A DNA stretch of 64,000 nucleotides from Marifrigoribacter sp965178585 (GTDB lineage: Bacteria; Bacteroidota; Bacteroidia; Flavobacteriales; Flavobacteriaceae), in assembly GCA_965178585.1 (NCBI GenBank), contig OZ238267.1, positions 124,001 to 188,000 of the forward strand, read 5' to 3'. This document shows, in pieces, positions 23,802 to 33,851 of the stretch. The translations under genes and the position numbers were made by a program. Position 1 is the first letter of the stretch, and every line of letters starts with the position of its first letter. Below the pieces are notes generated by a model, which did not search any database, was not told the DNA's origin, and saw nothing but the letters and a program-made list of their open reading frames with translations.

Positions 23802-25724
23802 TTAGTTTGTCCATATATAAATAAATACGATTGCCAAAACCACAACTCCTGCTATAAAACTGAAAGCGTAGTCTTGCAATTTTCCAGATTGCATATTTTT
23901 AATATTTTCGGACGCATCTACCGTTTTGTTTCCGATACCCTCCATAGTTCCATCCACCACTTGTTTATCAAACTTTGCAATAGGTGCTGAAATACCCTTA
24001 AATATTATTGTTTTTGTTACAAAGAGATACAGTTCATCAAAATAAAATTTATGATAAGCCCACTTGTAAAACACACCAAACGCCTTGGCATATTTATCTG
24101 AAAGGCCATTCTCTTTTTTATAGAAAACCCACGCCAAAGCAATTCCTATTAAACCAACAGCAATCGCTATTGCAGCTAAAGGATAATTTAAATGAGCTTC
24201 AAACCCTTTATTGTCTGCAGAAACAAATTCACTAAAAGGAATAAATCCCGCAACGATACTCATTAGCGCTAAAAATAACAGTGGGAATGTCATCGATTTT
24301 GGAGATTCATGAGGAGTGTGTTCATAGGTTTTATCTGTTCCCCAGAAAATTCCAAAGTATATCCTAAACATATAAAAAGCAGTAAGTCCAGCAACCAAAA
24401 GACCACTATAATATAACAGTTGATTGTGTTCAAAAGCAGCTACTAAAATTTCATCTTTACTCCAGAAACCTGCAAATGGAGGTACTCCGGCTATTGCCAA
24501 TGCAGCTATTAAAAATGTAATATTGGTAATGGGCATGTACTTTCGCAAGCCACCCATGTCTTTTAAATAATTACTATGCACTGCATGAATAACTGACCCG
24601 GCTCCAAGGAACAATAGGGCTTTAAACATAGCATGTGTAAACAAATGAAACATAGACGCCATATAACCTACCCCGTCATGTCCATCATACCCAGAAACCC
24701 CCAATGCCATCATCATATACCCTAATTGAGACATCGTTGAAAATGCTAAAACTCTTTTTATATCGGTTTGAGTGATTGCGATAATTGCTGCGAATAACGA
24801 GGAAATACCCCCAACATAAGCTACAATATTTAATGCAAATCCCTCCTCAACAAAATAAAACATAGGAAACATTCGTGCGACTAAATAAACACCAGCAACA
24901 ACCATAGTTGCAGCATGAATTAATGCAGAAACTGGTGTTGGGCCTTCCATAGCATCTGGTAACCAGATATGAAATGGTAGCATTGCAGATTTTCCTGCTC
25001 CTCCTATAAAAATTAATAAAAGCCCCCAAGTGATCACAGACAACCCCATAAATGACGTTGAAGCCCAATTTAGAATAGCGTTTCCTTCAGGATTATTAAG
25101 TGTTTCAAAATCGAAAGTACCCGTATAATAACCTATGATAAGGATTCCTATCAAAAACCCTAAATCGGCAAAACGAGTAACAATAAAAGCTTTTTTAGCT
25201 GCAGCAACGGCTGAGGGTTTTGTGTAATAATATCCGATTAATAAATACGAAGAAACACCTACTAACTCCCAAAAAATATAAATTTGAAATAAGTTAGTTG
25301 CCAAAACCAATCCAAACATAGAAAATGAAAACAATCCTAAAAATGCGAAAAACTTCGTGTAACCCGGATCACCTTTCATATACCCTCTACTGTAAATATG
25401 AACCATTAATGATATAGTTGACACTACCACTAGCATCATTATAGAAATGGAATCAACTAAAATCCCCATATCAATTCGAAGAGTATCTGTAAAATTCATC
25501 CAAACCGTTTTGTCAACTAGTGTTGGAAATTTTCCATCAACTTTACCATACACAAAGAAATATTGATAAGTTGCATAATAAGACAGTAATGCAGATATTA
25601 ATAATCCAGCTACACCTATATAGCCCGAAACGGCTGGCTTAATTTTTTGATGATTAATCCCAAGCAACAAGAAAACTGCTAATGGAATAATCGGAATTAA
25701 GTATATGTAGCTGATGTTCATCAT
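23802..25724 (-). CDS. nuoL: Complex I subunit L
   Basis: A 640-residue distal proton-pump subunit. The helix-5 glutamate is E153 (FWELVGVSSYLLIGYY), and PFHIWLPDAMEGPTPVSALIH (about 246-266) is the family signature. The C-terminal extension (about 520-640), with a long lateral helix region and a final membrane anchor, is present as in other NuoL. It begins 1 nt after the nuoK stop. Confidence 0.95.
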   Translation of the reverse strand: MMNISYIYLIPIIPLAVFLLLGINHQKIKPAVSGYIGVAGLLISALLSYYATYQYFFVYGKVDGKFPTLVDKTVWMNFTDTLRIDMGILVDSISIMMLVVVSTISLMVHIYSRGYMKGDPGYTKFFAFLGLFSFSMFGLVLATNLFQIYIFWELVGVSSYLLIGYYYTKPSAVAAAKKAFIVTRFADLGFLIGILIIGYYTGTFDFETLNNPEGNAILNWASTSFMGLSVITWGLLLIFIGGAGKSAMLPFHIWLPDAMEGPTPVSALIHAATMVVAGVYLVARMFPMFYFVEEGFALNIVAYVGGISSLFAAIIAITQTDIKRVLAFSTMSQLGYMMMALGVSGYDGHDGVGYMASMFHLFTHAMFKALLFLGAGSVIHAVHSNYLKDMGGLRKYMPITNITFLIAALAIAGVPPFAGFWSKDEILVAAFEHNQLLYYSGLLVAGLTAFYMFRIYFGIFWGTDKTYEHTPHESPKSMTFPLLFLALMSIVAGFIPFSEFVSADNKGFEAHLNYPLAAIAIAVGLIGIALAWVFYKKENGLSDKYAKAFGVFYKWAYHKFYFDELYLFVTKTIIFKGISAPIAKFDKQVVDGTMEGIGNKTVDASENIKNMQSGKLQDYAFSFIAGVVVLAIVFIYIWTN

Positions 25725-25725
25725 A

Positions 25726-26043
25726 TTAATGTTTCAAAATTTCAGTGTCTTTTACCTCAACTGAACTAATTTGCCTATAAAGATTAATAATTATTGATAT
25801 TGCTAAAGCAGCTTCTGCAGCTGCAACAGCAATTATAAAAATTGAATATATCACCCCTTGTAAGACATCTGGATACAAATACTTATTGATGATTACAAAA
25901 TTTATCACGGAAGCATTCATAATTAATTCCACAGAAATCAAAATCGAAATCAAATTTTTACGAGTAATAAAACCATAAATACCAATGAAAAATAAAAGGG
26001 TAGTTAGGGTTAATATTTCATATATGCTAATTCCAGCAATCAT
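25726..26043 (-). CDS. nuoK: Complex I subunit K
   Basis: A 105-residue three-helix membrane subunit. The conserved acidic residues in helices 2 and 3 are visible in LISVELIMNASVINF and AVAAAEAALAISII. The start overlaps the nuoJ stop by four bases (ATGA), typical of coupled nuoJK. Confidence 0.95.
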   Translation of the reverse strand: MIAGISIYEILTLTTLLFFIGIYGFITRKNLISILISVELIMNASVINFVIINKYLYPDVLQGVIYSIFIIAVAAAEAALAISIIINLYRQISSVEVKDTEILKH

Positions 26044-26567
26044 GTAGTTTCTTCTTTATTATTCTCTTCTAATTTTTTTCCTTTGGCAACTATAATAGCT
26101 CCAATCATAGCCGCTAATAGTAATACTGAAATAACTTCAAAAGGCAATATGAATCCACCTTCGCCATAGTCTAATAGTTTTTCTCCAATTTGTTCTGTGG
26201 TGGTAGTATTTGTGTTTTCAACAACCTTAAAAACATAAGAATAAATAGTTGTTAAAAAAACACCAATACCTATAATTGAAGCAATAGCTGTTACAATACG
26301 TTTAGAAGTTTCTGCTAGTTCTAATTCCATTTCAATATGATGAACCAACAGTACAGAAAATATAATTAAAACAATCACTCCACCTGCATAAACCGTTAAT
26401 TGAATTGCTGCTAAGAAATTATAATCTATTAAAAAGAAAATACCAGCGACACCCATCAAAACAAATAATAGATAAACAACAGAGCGCATCATTTTACGAC
26501 TATTCACAGCTGCAATAGCGAATACCACCATCATAATTGCTACTATATAAAACACATATCTTTCCAT
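26040..26567 (-). CDS. nuoJ: Complex I subunit J
   Basis: A 175-residue membrane subunit with five helices. The conserved third-helix pattern AAIQLTVYAGGVIVLIIF (about 53-70) is intact, with its pi-bulge region. It lies 4 nt after nuoI and overlaps nuoK by four bases. Confidence 0.95.
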   Translation of the reverse strand: MERYVFYIVAIMMVVFAIAAVNSRKMMRSVVYLLFVLMGVAGIFFLIDYNFLAAIQLTVYAGGVIVLIIFSVLLVHHIEMELELAETSKRIVTAIASIIGIGVFLTTIYSYVFKVVENTNTTTTEQIGEKLLDYGEGGFILPFEVISVLLLAAMIGAIIVAKGKKLEENNKEETT

Positions 26568-26571
26568 ACTA

Positions 26572-27048
26572 TTAATCTTCTACACCTGCCATTAATTTAG
26601 AATCTGGTTGATTTAATACTTTAGTTAAATGAGATCGGTCATAAACTGAATTCTCATAATTCTGAGCCCAAACAATTGCATCTGTTGGACAAGCCTCTAT
26701 ACACAAACCACACATAGTACAAAGACCTAAATGGTAAATGTGTTGATCTATTTCTTTTTTCTTTTTACCAGTTTCTTCATTTATTTTCCGGTCCCATACA
26801 ATTTCAATACTACCATTAGGACAAGCAATTTCACATTTTTGACAACCAGTACAACGATGTTCATTGTTTTCATCATGTGGCATAACCACTTCTCCTCTAA
26901 AACGGTCGAACATTTTTAAGGTTTCTCTATTTTCAGGATACTGTTGAGTAATAGAGCCTTTTCTAGAATTTAAAAACACCTTTCCAGTAACACTCATACC
27001 GGTGAGTAATGTTTTAATTCCGTTATATATATTTGAAAAATAGCTCAT
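26572..27048 (-). CDS. nuoI: Complex I subunit I, 2x[4Fe-4S]
   Basis: A 158-residue peripheral-arm subunit carrying clusters N6a and N6b. Ligand sets are C66, C69, C72, C76 (CTGCQKCEIACP) and C110, C113, C116, C120 (CTMCGLCIEACP). Because nuoEFG are absent, NuoI may be the nearest cluster subunit to the docking site for reduced ferredoxin, as proposed for other EFG-less complexes. The N-terminal amphipathic helix is present. Confidence 0.95.
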   Translation of the reverse strand: MSYFSNIYNGIKTLLTGMSVTGKVFLNSRKGSITQQYPENRETLKMFDRFRGEVVMPHDENNEHRCTGCQKCEIACPNGSIEIVWDRKINEETGKKKKEIDQHIYHLGLCTMCGLCIEACPTDAIVWAQNYENSVYDRSHLTKVLNQPDSKLMAGVED

Positions 27049-27052
27049 ATAC

Positions 27053-28117
27053 TTACCACTGAATTATTAAATTTTGCCAAACCATAAATGCCATAATTAC
27101 TATATTAACTAAGTTAATTGGTAGTAAATATTTCCATTCTAAGGTTAATAATTGATCAACCCGCAACCTAGGGAAGGTCCATCTAAACCACATCATTAAA
27201 AATACAATGACGAATGTTTTTCCTAAAAACCAAAACACACCCAACCAAGGAATGGATTCTGTTATACCAAAAGGAGATAGCCATGCACCAAAAAACACAG
27301 TGGTAGCAATCGCTGATATAATAAACATATTAATAAACTCTGCTAAAAAGAAGTAGGCGAATTTCATCCCAGAATATTCAGTATGAAACCCAGCTCCAAG
27401 TTCCGATTCTGCTTCAACCATATCAAAGGGAGCTCTGTTTGTTTCAGCTGTTCCAGCAATCATATACACCATAAAAGCTATTATAGCTGGAATACTTCCT
27501 TGAACAATCAACCAACCATTTTTTTGAACTTCAACAATTTCAGAAAGCTGTAAGCTACCGGTTATTAAAACCATCGTTAAAAGCGAAAGCCCAATAGAAA
27601 GTTCGTAGCTAATTGTTTGCACACCGCTACGCATTGCGCCAATTAATGCGAATTTATTATTACTACTCCAACCTCCTAATAATATTCCAATAACTCCTAT
27701 GGAAGAAATCGCAATTAAAAAAAAGAGTCCAATATTAATATCAAATGCTTGAAATTCTTGTGTAAATGGAAAAACTGCTAAGGCCATTAATGCAGAAACA
27801 ATAACAAAATAAGGAGCTAAATTGTATAAAAATTTATCCGCTTTTGTAGTACCCGTAAGCTCTTTTGAAACCAATTTAAGGGCATCTGCCATGGTTTGCA
27901 GCAATCCTTTATATCCTACACGATTAGGGCCTAAACGTAATTGAAACCAAGCTGCAACTTTTCTTTCTAATAAAACTAAATACAAACCAAATACAGCAAA
28001 CACAGCCAAATACACAATCGCAATCAAAACCATTTCGGTAATACTTGCAACACTTTCAGGCATGACGCTAAAGAGCCAATCGTGAATAGTTTTTGTGATG
28101 CCTAATGATATATTCAT
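27053..28117 (-). CDS. nuoH: Complex I subunit H
   Basis: A 354-residue membrane subunit that links the peripheral arm to the pumps and forms part of the quinone cavity. It has eight or nine helices; the signatures LLERKVAAWFQLRLGPNRVG (about 48-67) and AETNRAPFDMVEAESELGAG (about 220-239) are intact. It lies 9 nt after nuoD. Confidence 0.95.
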   Translation of the reverse strand: MNISLGITKTIHDWLFSVMPESVASITEMVLIAIVYLAVFAVFGLYLVLLERKVAAWFQLRLGPNRVGYKGLLQTMADALKLVSKELTGTTKADKFLYNLAPYFVIVSALMALAVFPFTQEFQAFDINIGLFFLIAISSIGVIGILLGGWSSNNKFALIGAMRSGVQTISYELSIGLSLLTMVLITGSLQLSEIVEVQKNGWLIVQGSIPAIIAFMVYMIAGTAETNRAPFDMVEAESELGAGFHTEYSGMKFAYFFLAEFINMFIISAIATTVFFGAWLSPFGITESIPWLGVFWFLGKTFVIVFLMMWFRWTFPRLRVDQLLTLEWKYLLPINLVNIVIMAFMVWQNLIIQW

Positions 28118-28126
28118 TCTTATTTA

Positions 28127-29248
28127 TTATCTATCAATATCTGGGACAACAATATCTAATGTTGCCATAGTTGCTACTAAATCTCCAATTTTTCCTCCAA
28201 CCGCAATGTGGTCTAATAATGATAAATTTGAAAATCCAGCGGATCTAAATTTTAGTCGATATGGGTTTTTGGTTCCGGTACTTATAACATATACTCCTAA
28301 TTCCCCTCTTGCCGCTTCAACTTTTTGGTAAAACTCTCCTTTTGGAAGTTTAATTACTGCCTTAGTTGCTACTTTATAATCTCCCTCAGGTATATTATCT
28401 ATTAATTGTTCGATAATGGATAAGGATTCCCACATTTCCATAATTCTTACTTCATATCTCGCCAATGAATCGCCTTCGGTTTTTAAGGCTTCTTTAAAAG
28501 TTACCTTGTCTAATGCACTATAAGGATGGTGTTTTCTAACATCACAAGAATACCCAGAACCTCGACCTACTGGGCCTGAAGCTCCAAACGATATAGCGTC
28601 CTCTTTGGTTAAAATTCCAATGCCTTTCATTCTTTTTTGAAAAATTACATTTCCTGTTAAAAGACGATCGTACTCAGGAATTTTCGTTTTAAAATGCTTA
28701 ACAAAATCTTTCGTTCTTTGAATAAAATTTGGATGAATATCATACATCAACCCTCCAGGAATATTATAATTCATGGTTAATCGTGCGCCACAAGTTTCTT
28801 CAAAAATATCGTTAATCATTTCCCGATCTCTGAAACCGTAAAAATATGTGGTTAAAGCTCCAACATCCATTCCCATTACTCCCCACCAAAGACAATGTGA
28901 GGCAATTCTGGTTAATTCTCCTATAATGGTTCTTATAACTTTTACTCGATCAGGAACCTCTAATTGTAATGCGTTTTCAACCGTTAAGCATACGGCTTCA
29001 TTATTAATATGAGAGGACAAATAATCCATTCGATCTGTTAAATGAACTATTTGTTGATAGCTATCACGCTCACACATTTTTTCGATGGAGCGATGAATGT
29101 ATCCTAAATCGGGCTCTACTTTTTTAATAATTTCTCCGTCAATTGTTAATAATAGTCGCAACACACCATGAGTAGCAGGGTGTTGAGGTCCCATATTAAT
29201 GAAGTATTCTTCGGATTTAAAATTATTATTTATCGTAGTGCTATCCAT
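28127..29248 (-). CDS. nuoD: Complex I subunit D (49 kDa type)
   Basis: A 373-residue quinone-site subunit related to [NiFe]-hydrogenase large subunits. The start MGPQHPATHGVLRLLL (about 18-33) contains the quinone-binding histidine region, and the end (ATMATLDIVVPDIDR) is typical. It is separate from nuoC here, not the nuoCD fusion of enterobacteria. It is slightly shorter than many NuoD (about 390-410). Confidence 0.95.
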   Translation of the reverse strand: MDSTTINNNFKSEEYFINMGPQHPATHGVLRLLLTIDGEIIKKVEPDLGYIHRSIEKMCERDSYQQIVHLTDRMDYLSSHINNEAVCLTVENALQLEVPDRVKVIRTIIGELTRIASHCLWWGVMGMDVGALTTYFYGFRDREMINDIFEETCGARLTMNYNIPGGLMYDIHPNFIQRTKDFVKHFKTKIPEYDRLLTGNVIFQKRMKGIGILTKEDAISFGASGPVGRGSGYSCDVRKHHPYSALDKVTFKEALKTEGDSLARYEVRIMEMWESLSIIEQLIDNIPEGDYKVATKAVIKLPKGEFYQKVEAARGELGVYVISTGTKNPYRLKFRSAGFSNLSLLDHIAVGGKIGDLVATMATLDIVVPDIDR

Positions 29249-29250
29249 AT

Positions 29251-29802
29251 TTATTTGATCACCATATTAATTTCATCTACATAATCTTTTCTAAGCGGAT
29301 AACCCTCCCAATCTTCAGTTAAGAAAAGCACTTTTAAGTTGGGATGATTATTAAACTTTATACCAAAAAAATCAAACACTTCTCTTTCGTGAAACTCTGC
29401 AGTTCTCCAGATATTACAAACCGTATCAAAAGTTGGGTTTTCTCTGTCGGGAGTATTAACTTTTATTACAACTTGATGTCTATAGGTGGTAGATTCTAGG
29501 TGGTAAACAATTCCTAATTCTTTTCCCCAATCAACCCCACTAAGACAATATAAATAATCAAAATTAGTCTCTGAATTGCTTTTTAACTGAGACATTAATG
29601 AGTGAAGGTCTTCAGGCTGAACAACAATATTTAAAAACTGAGATTCCTCTTCAGTGAATTCTAAAACACTTGGATTTATTTTTTCAGGTTGAATGGGTTT
29701 TTCTTCTGATGTTTCTTCAGAAATAGGAATATTTACAATATTAGTAGCTTCTGGATTAGGAAACCAGCTGCCAATTAATTCTTGTAAAGCTTCATTTGTC
29801 AT
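29251..29802 (-). CDS. nuoC: Complex I subunit C (30 kDa type)
   Basis: A 183-residue subunit. The family signature HEREVFDFFGIKFNNHPNLKVLFLTEDWEGYPLRKDY lies near the C-terminus (about 133-170). The first ~55 residues form an acidic, proline-rich extension that is not part of the conserved core. It is 2 nt upstream of nuoD. Confidence 0.93.
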   Translation of the reverse strand: MTNEALQELIGSWFPNPEATNIVNIPISEETSEEKPIQPEKINPSVLEFTEEESQFLNIVVQPEDLHSLMSQLKSNSETNFDYLYCLSGVDWGKELGIVYHLESTTYRHQVVIKVNTPDRENPTFDTVCNIWRTAEFHEREVFDFFGIKFNNHPNLKVLFLTEDWEGYPLRKDYVDEINMVIK

Positions 29803-29813
29803 AGATTGTTTAT

Positions 29814-30410
29814 TTACAGCCCTTCATCAAAACCATCAATTGGATTTTTTTTATGTTTCATGTTTTCTGTTCGTATTTTATCCTGAAGCATTAGCATGCC
29901 TTCTAATAAAGCTTCTGGACGTGGTGGGCAACCTGGAACATAAACATCTACTGGAATTACGTGATCTGCACCTTTAACCACCGAATAAGAATTATAGAAA
30001 AAGGGACCTCCTGAAATAGCACAAGCTCCCATAGCAATAACGTATTTAGGCTCTGCCATTTGATCGTATAAACGTCTTAAAACGGGTGCCATTTTATTTA
30101 CAATAGTTCCTGCTATAATTATTAAATCTGCTTGTCTAGGAGAGGGTCTAGCTACTTCAAATCCAAATCGAGAATAGTCATGCCTTGAAGCTCCTGTTTG
30201 CATCATTTCGATTGCACAACAGCTGGTTCCAAAATACAATGACCATAAGGAATTGGATCGTCCCCAGTTGATTACTTTATCTAGGGTAGTAACCATAATA
30301 TTAGCTCCATTACCAGCTGGAATAACTTTACCAGGGAAATCATCTGGAATTACCTGATTTAAACCATCAGGTATTACTTCGTTTAAAAAGCTTTTTTTAT
30401 CTACTCCCAT
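29814..30410 (-). CDS. nuoB: Complex I subunit B, N2 cluster
   Basis: A 198-residue subunit holding the terminal N2 [4Fe-4S] cluster next to the quinone site. The ligands C64, C65 (GTSCCAIEMM), C130 (AMGACAISGG) and C161 (VPGCPPRPE) are all present. The start overlaps nuoA by 10 bases. Confidence 0.95.
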   Translation of the reverse strand: MGVDKKSFLNEVIPDGLNQVIPDDFPGKVIPAGNGANIMVTTLDKVINWGRSNSLWSLYFGTSCCAIEMMQTGASRHDYSRFGFEVARPSPRQADLIIIAGTIVNKMAPVLRRLYDQMAEPKYVIAMGACAISGGPFFYNSYSVVKGADHVIPVDVYVPGCPPRPEALLEGMLMLQDKIRTENMKHKKNPIDGFDEGL

Positions 30411-30751
30411 TTTAACGCTCCTTTTTTCCAGGCATACAATAATCCTAAGCCTAAAATGATTAAAAATATTAAAATTTCAAAAAAAGCAATCGCTCCAACA
30501 CCTTTAAAGACAACAGCCCAAGGAATTAGAAAGGCAACCTCAACATCAAAAATTAAAAACAATATTGCAAATAAATAATAACCAACCTTAAATTGAACCC
30601 AAGTAGAACCAATAGTAGTCATACCACTTTCGTAAGGTTCTCTTTTTTGTGGATTATCAGATTTATGAGAAATTAATCCAGATAGAAAATTTGCGCCAGC
30701 TACTAATACGATTCCTGCAATTAAAAATACAATAATAGCTTCTGACCCCAT
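30401..30751 (-). CDS. nuoA: Complex I subunit A
   Basis: A 116-residue three-helix membrane subunit. The signature KREPYESGM (about 36-44) and FDVEVAFLIPWAV (about 68-80) are typical. It is the first nuo gene, 72 nt after the stop of the oxoacid oxidoreductase beta gene, close enough that the kor and nuo genes may form one transcript. Confidence 0.95.
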   Translation of the reverse strand: MGSEAIIVFLIAGIVLVAGANFLSGLISHKSDNPQKREPYESGMTTIGSTWVQFKVGYYLFAILFLIFDVEVAFLIPWAVVFKGVGAIAFFEILIFLIILGLGLLYAWKKGALKWE

Positions 30752-30822
30752 ATATTATCTAATTACTTTCATATTTATTTGATTATAGAATGCCAATAAA
30801 ACTGTAATTTACTAATTTTATA

Positions 30823-31836
30823 TTAATCAACGATATAAGTTTCTCCTGCAAATAATAAATCGTCTACTTTCGAAAATTTAGATTTAGACTTCACCTCTTC
30901 AGTCAATGCGTTTTCACGCTCTTCTAATGTAACATCATCAAAAGCTCTAATTATACCTGTAACGATTGGCTCTTGCATTCGTACTAACATTTGGTGTAAC
31001 GTAGGGTCTTTCTCTTTAGCATCGTGAACTAAAAGGTCTTCTTCAGTAACACCATTTTCTCCAATAGTAACCACTTCTAGTTTAAGACCATTTAAAACGA
31101 TTCCTTTATTACGTTCTTTACCAAAAATCATAGGCTTTCCGTGTTCAACAAACAACTGCATGTCTTGACGAACATTCTTATCGGTATATTTTGTAAAACA
31201 ACCATCGTTAAAAATCACACAATTTTGTAAAACTTCAATTAAAGAAGTTCCCTTAAACTTTTCTGCATCTATAAACATTTGAGTCATTTCCTTTGGAGTA
31301 TTACCCCCAATTCTAGCAAAAAACCTTGCTTGAGAACCCAATGCTAATTCACCAGGTTGAAAAGGAGGTTGTGTGTTACCATAAGGAGATGATTTTGTTT
31401 TTTGCCCTACTAAAGAAGTAGGTGAAAACTGCCCTTTTGTTAATCCGTAAATCTCATTATTAAACAATACTATGTTTAAATCTATATTTCTACGAAGCAC
31501 GTGTATAAAGTGATTACCACCAATTGCCATTCCGTCACCATCACCTGTAATTACCCAAACGCTTAAATCTGGATTCGCTAATTTAACACCAGAAGCAATC
31601 GCTGGAGCCCTACCATGAATTCCATGCATTCCATAAGAATCTATATAATATGGAAACCTTGACGAACATCCAATACCCGATATAAATACCACATCTTCTT
31701 TTTGAACGCCCATTTCTGGAAGTGCTTTTTGCATGGCACGTAGAATCACATAATCGTCACAACCCGGGCACCATCTTACTTCTTGATCGCTTGTAAAATC
31801 TTTAAAAGTATATTTTTTATCAGCTTTATTTTCCAT
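30823..31836 (-). CDS. 2-oxoacid:ferredoxin oxidoreductase, beta subunit
   Basis: A 337-residue TPP-binding subunit that, with its partner, oxidatively decarboxylates a 2-oxoacid (2-oxoglutarate is the usual guess) to an acyl-CoA while reducing ferredoxin. The start WCPGCDDYVILRAM (22-35) holds part of the cluster-ligand set, and the TPP motif GDGDGMAIGGNHF...NNEIYGLTKGQ (about 98-135) is intact. It starts 2 nt after the alpha gene. The reduced ferredoxin it makes could feed the adjacent complex I. Confidence 0.92.
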   Translation of the reverse strand: MENKADKKYTFKDFTSDQEVRWCPGCDDYVILRAMQKALPEMGVQKEDVVFISGIGCSSRFPYYIDSYGMHGIHGRAPAIASGVKLANPDLSVWVITGDGDGMAIGGNHFIHVLRRNIDLNIVLFNNEIYGLTKGQFSPTSLVGQKTKSSPYGNTQPPFQPGELALGSQARFFARIGGNTPKEMTQMFIDAEKFKGTSLIEVLQNCVIFNDGCFTKYTDKNVRQDMQLFVEHGKPMIFGKERNKGIVLNGLKLEVVTIGENGVTEEDLLVHDAKEKDPTLHQMLVRMQEPIVTGIIRAFDDVTLEERENALTEEVKSKSKFSKVDDLLFAGETYIVD

Positions 31837-31838
31837 AA

Positions 31839-33695
31839 TTACGATTCGAATTGTTTAAATTTCTGAATTAATTCACTATTTCCGAAAGGAAGTCCTTGTA
31901 TTTTATTGTATTGTAAAAACTCAATTCCATTAAATTGCATTCTTAAAACATTCGCAAATTGTCCGTTATTTAATTCACAAACAATAACTTTTTTGTAACG
32001 TTTTATTAATGCTTCTGTGTTTTTAGGAAGCGGGTTTATATAGTTAAAATGAGCGAATCCAATTTTATCAAAACCTCCTTCATACACTTCTTTTACTGCA
32101 GAATAAATAGAACCATAAGTTCCACCCCAACCTATTACTAAAAGATCTCCTTCCTGTGCAAAGTCAGCTTCGATATCTGGAATGTAATTTTGAACTCGGT
32201 TTACTTTTTCTGAACGAATTTTGGTCATGTACTCGTGATTTTCTGGCACATAAGATACATTTCCACTAACTCTATCTTTTTCTAAACCACCAACTCGATG
32301 TTCCAATCCTGGAGATCCAGGAATTGCCCAGTTTCTTGCTAAAGAATCTTCATCTCTATCATAAGGGTGCCAATTATCAGTAGCCTCTTTTATTATATGG
32401 TTTTTAATTTCTGGCATATCTGCCACCTTTTTAATTTTCCAAGGAGCCGATCCGTTTGCGATATAACCATCAGTTAACAATACAACAGGAGTCATATGTT
32501 CTAAAGCTAATTTTGAAGCTATAAAAGCAAAATCAAAACAATTAGCAGGTGTACTTGCCGCAATAACAATAACAGGGCTTTCTCCATTTCTACCGTACAT
32601 TGCTTGTAGTAAATCCGATTGTTCCGTTTTTGTAGGCAGACCCGTAGATGGTCCTCCACGTTGTACATTTACAACAACCAAAGGAAGCTCAATCATCATA
32701 GCTAAACCTAACGCTTCACCTTTTAAGGCTAAACCAGGCCCAGAAGTTGTTGTTATAGCTAGATCTCCTGCAAATGCTGCTCCAATTGAAGAGGTGATAC
32801 CAGCAATTTCATCTTCCGCTTGAAAAGCTTTTACACCAAAATGTTTGTGTTTCACCAATTCATGTAGAATATCTGTTGCAGGCGTAATAGGGTAGGATCC
32901 TAAAAATAGTTCCAATCCAGATTTTTCAGCTGCCGCTAGAAATCCCCAAGCGGTTGCAGTATTTCCCATTACTACTCTATAGGTTCCTTTAGGCATTTGT
33001 GCCGGAGAAATAGAATAAGTGTTTGGGATTAATTCTAAAGTTTCAGCAAAATAAATCCCAGCATTTAAAACCTTAGTATTGGCCTCTATAATGTGGGGCT
33101 TATTTTTAAACTTTTTATTGAAAAAATCTATCGTGTGCTCTGTAGAACGATCGTACATCCAGTATACCATTCCTAAAGCAAACATATTTTTACTTCGAGT
33201 AATACTTTTATTGTCTAGCCCTTCAACTCCTTTTAAGGCTTCTTTTGTTAAAGATGTCATCGACACTTCAATAACTCTAAAATTTTCTAAAGAGCCATCT
33301 TCTAAAGGATTGGTTTCGTATTGTGCTTTTTCCAAATTCTTTTTAGTAAAAGAATCGGTATCTACAATAATGGTATGACCAGGTTTTACAGCAATTAAAT
33401 TGGTTTTTAAACCCGCAGGATTCATAGCGACCAATAAATCTACACTATCACCTGGAGTACTAATTTCTACACTCCCAATATGAACTTGAAAGCCAGAAAC
33501 ACCATAAAGACTACCTTGTGGAGCTCTAATTTCTGAAGGATAATTAGGAAATGTTGCAACATCATTTCCAAACATAGCAGATGTATCAGTAAATTGAGTC
33601 CCAGTTAATTGCATTCCATCACCTGAATCACCTACAAAACGAATTACAACAGCTTTTAAAACTTCGGATTGTTCATTAGTTTTAGTTGTACCCAT
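31839..33695 (-). CDS. 2-oxoacid:ferredoxin oxidoreductase, gamma-alpha fusion subunit
   Basis: A 618-residue subunit in which the gamma domain (about 12-200; FVGDSGDGMQLTG, APQGSLYGVSGFQV) is fused in front of the alpha domain (about 240-618; LGSYPITPATDILHEL). This is the KorA layout of aerobic and microaerobic bacteria. There is no internal ferredoxin (delta) domain, so electrons must leave to a separate carrier, most simply the ferredoxin encoded divergently at 33852. It is the first gene of the presumed kor-nuo operon. Confidence 0.92.
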   Translation of the reverse strand: MGTTKTNEQSEVLKAVVIRFVGDSGDGMQLTGTQFTDTSAMFGNDVATFPNYPSEIRAPQGSLYGVSGFQVHIGSVEISTPGDSVDLLVAMNPAGLKTNLIAVKPGHTIIVDTDSFTKKNLEKAQYETNPLEDGSLENFRVIEVSMTSLTKEALKGVEGLDNKSITRSKNMFALGMVYWMYDRSTEHTIDFFNKKFKNKPHIIEANTKVLNAGIYFAETLELIPNTYSISPAQMPKGTYRVVMGNTATAWGFLAAAEKSGLELFLGSYPITPATDILHELVKHKHFGVKAFQAEDEIAGITSSIGAAFAGDLAITTTSGPGLALKGEALGLAMMIELPLVVVNVQRGGPSTGLPTKTEQSDLLQAMYGRNGESPVIVIAASTPANCFDFAFIASKLALEHMTPVVLLTDGYIANGSAPWKIKKVADMPEIKNHIIKEATDNWHPYDRDEDSLARNWAIPGSPGLEHRVGGLEKDRVSGNVSYVPENHEYMTKIRSEKVNRVQNYIPDIEADFAQEGDLLVIGWGGTYGSIYSAVKEVYEGGFDKIGFAHFNYINPLPKNTEALIKRYKKVIVCELNNGQFANVLRMQFNGIEFLQYNKIQGLPFGNSELIQKFKQFES

Positions 33696-33851
33696 ATTTT
33701 TGATAATTTTTTTATAAATTTAGGAAATATTATTTTTAAAAAATAAAATCAAAATTATTTTTATATTTTATTTAAAATTATGACTAATGTCACTAATTGA
33801 TAAAAAGAAATATTTTAGATTAGCTAATTATTAATTTATTAATTTATTACC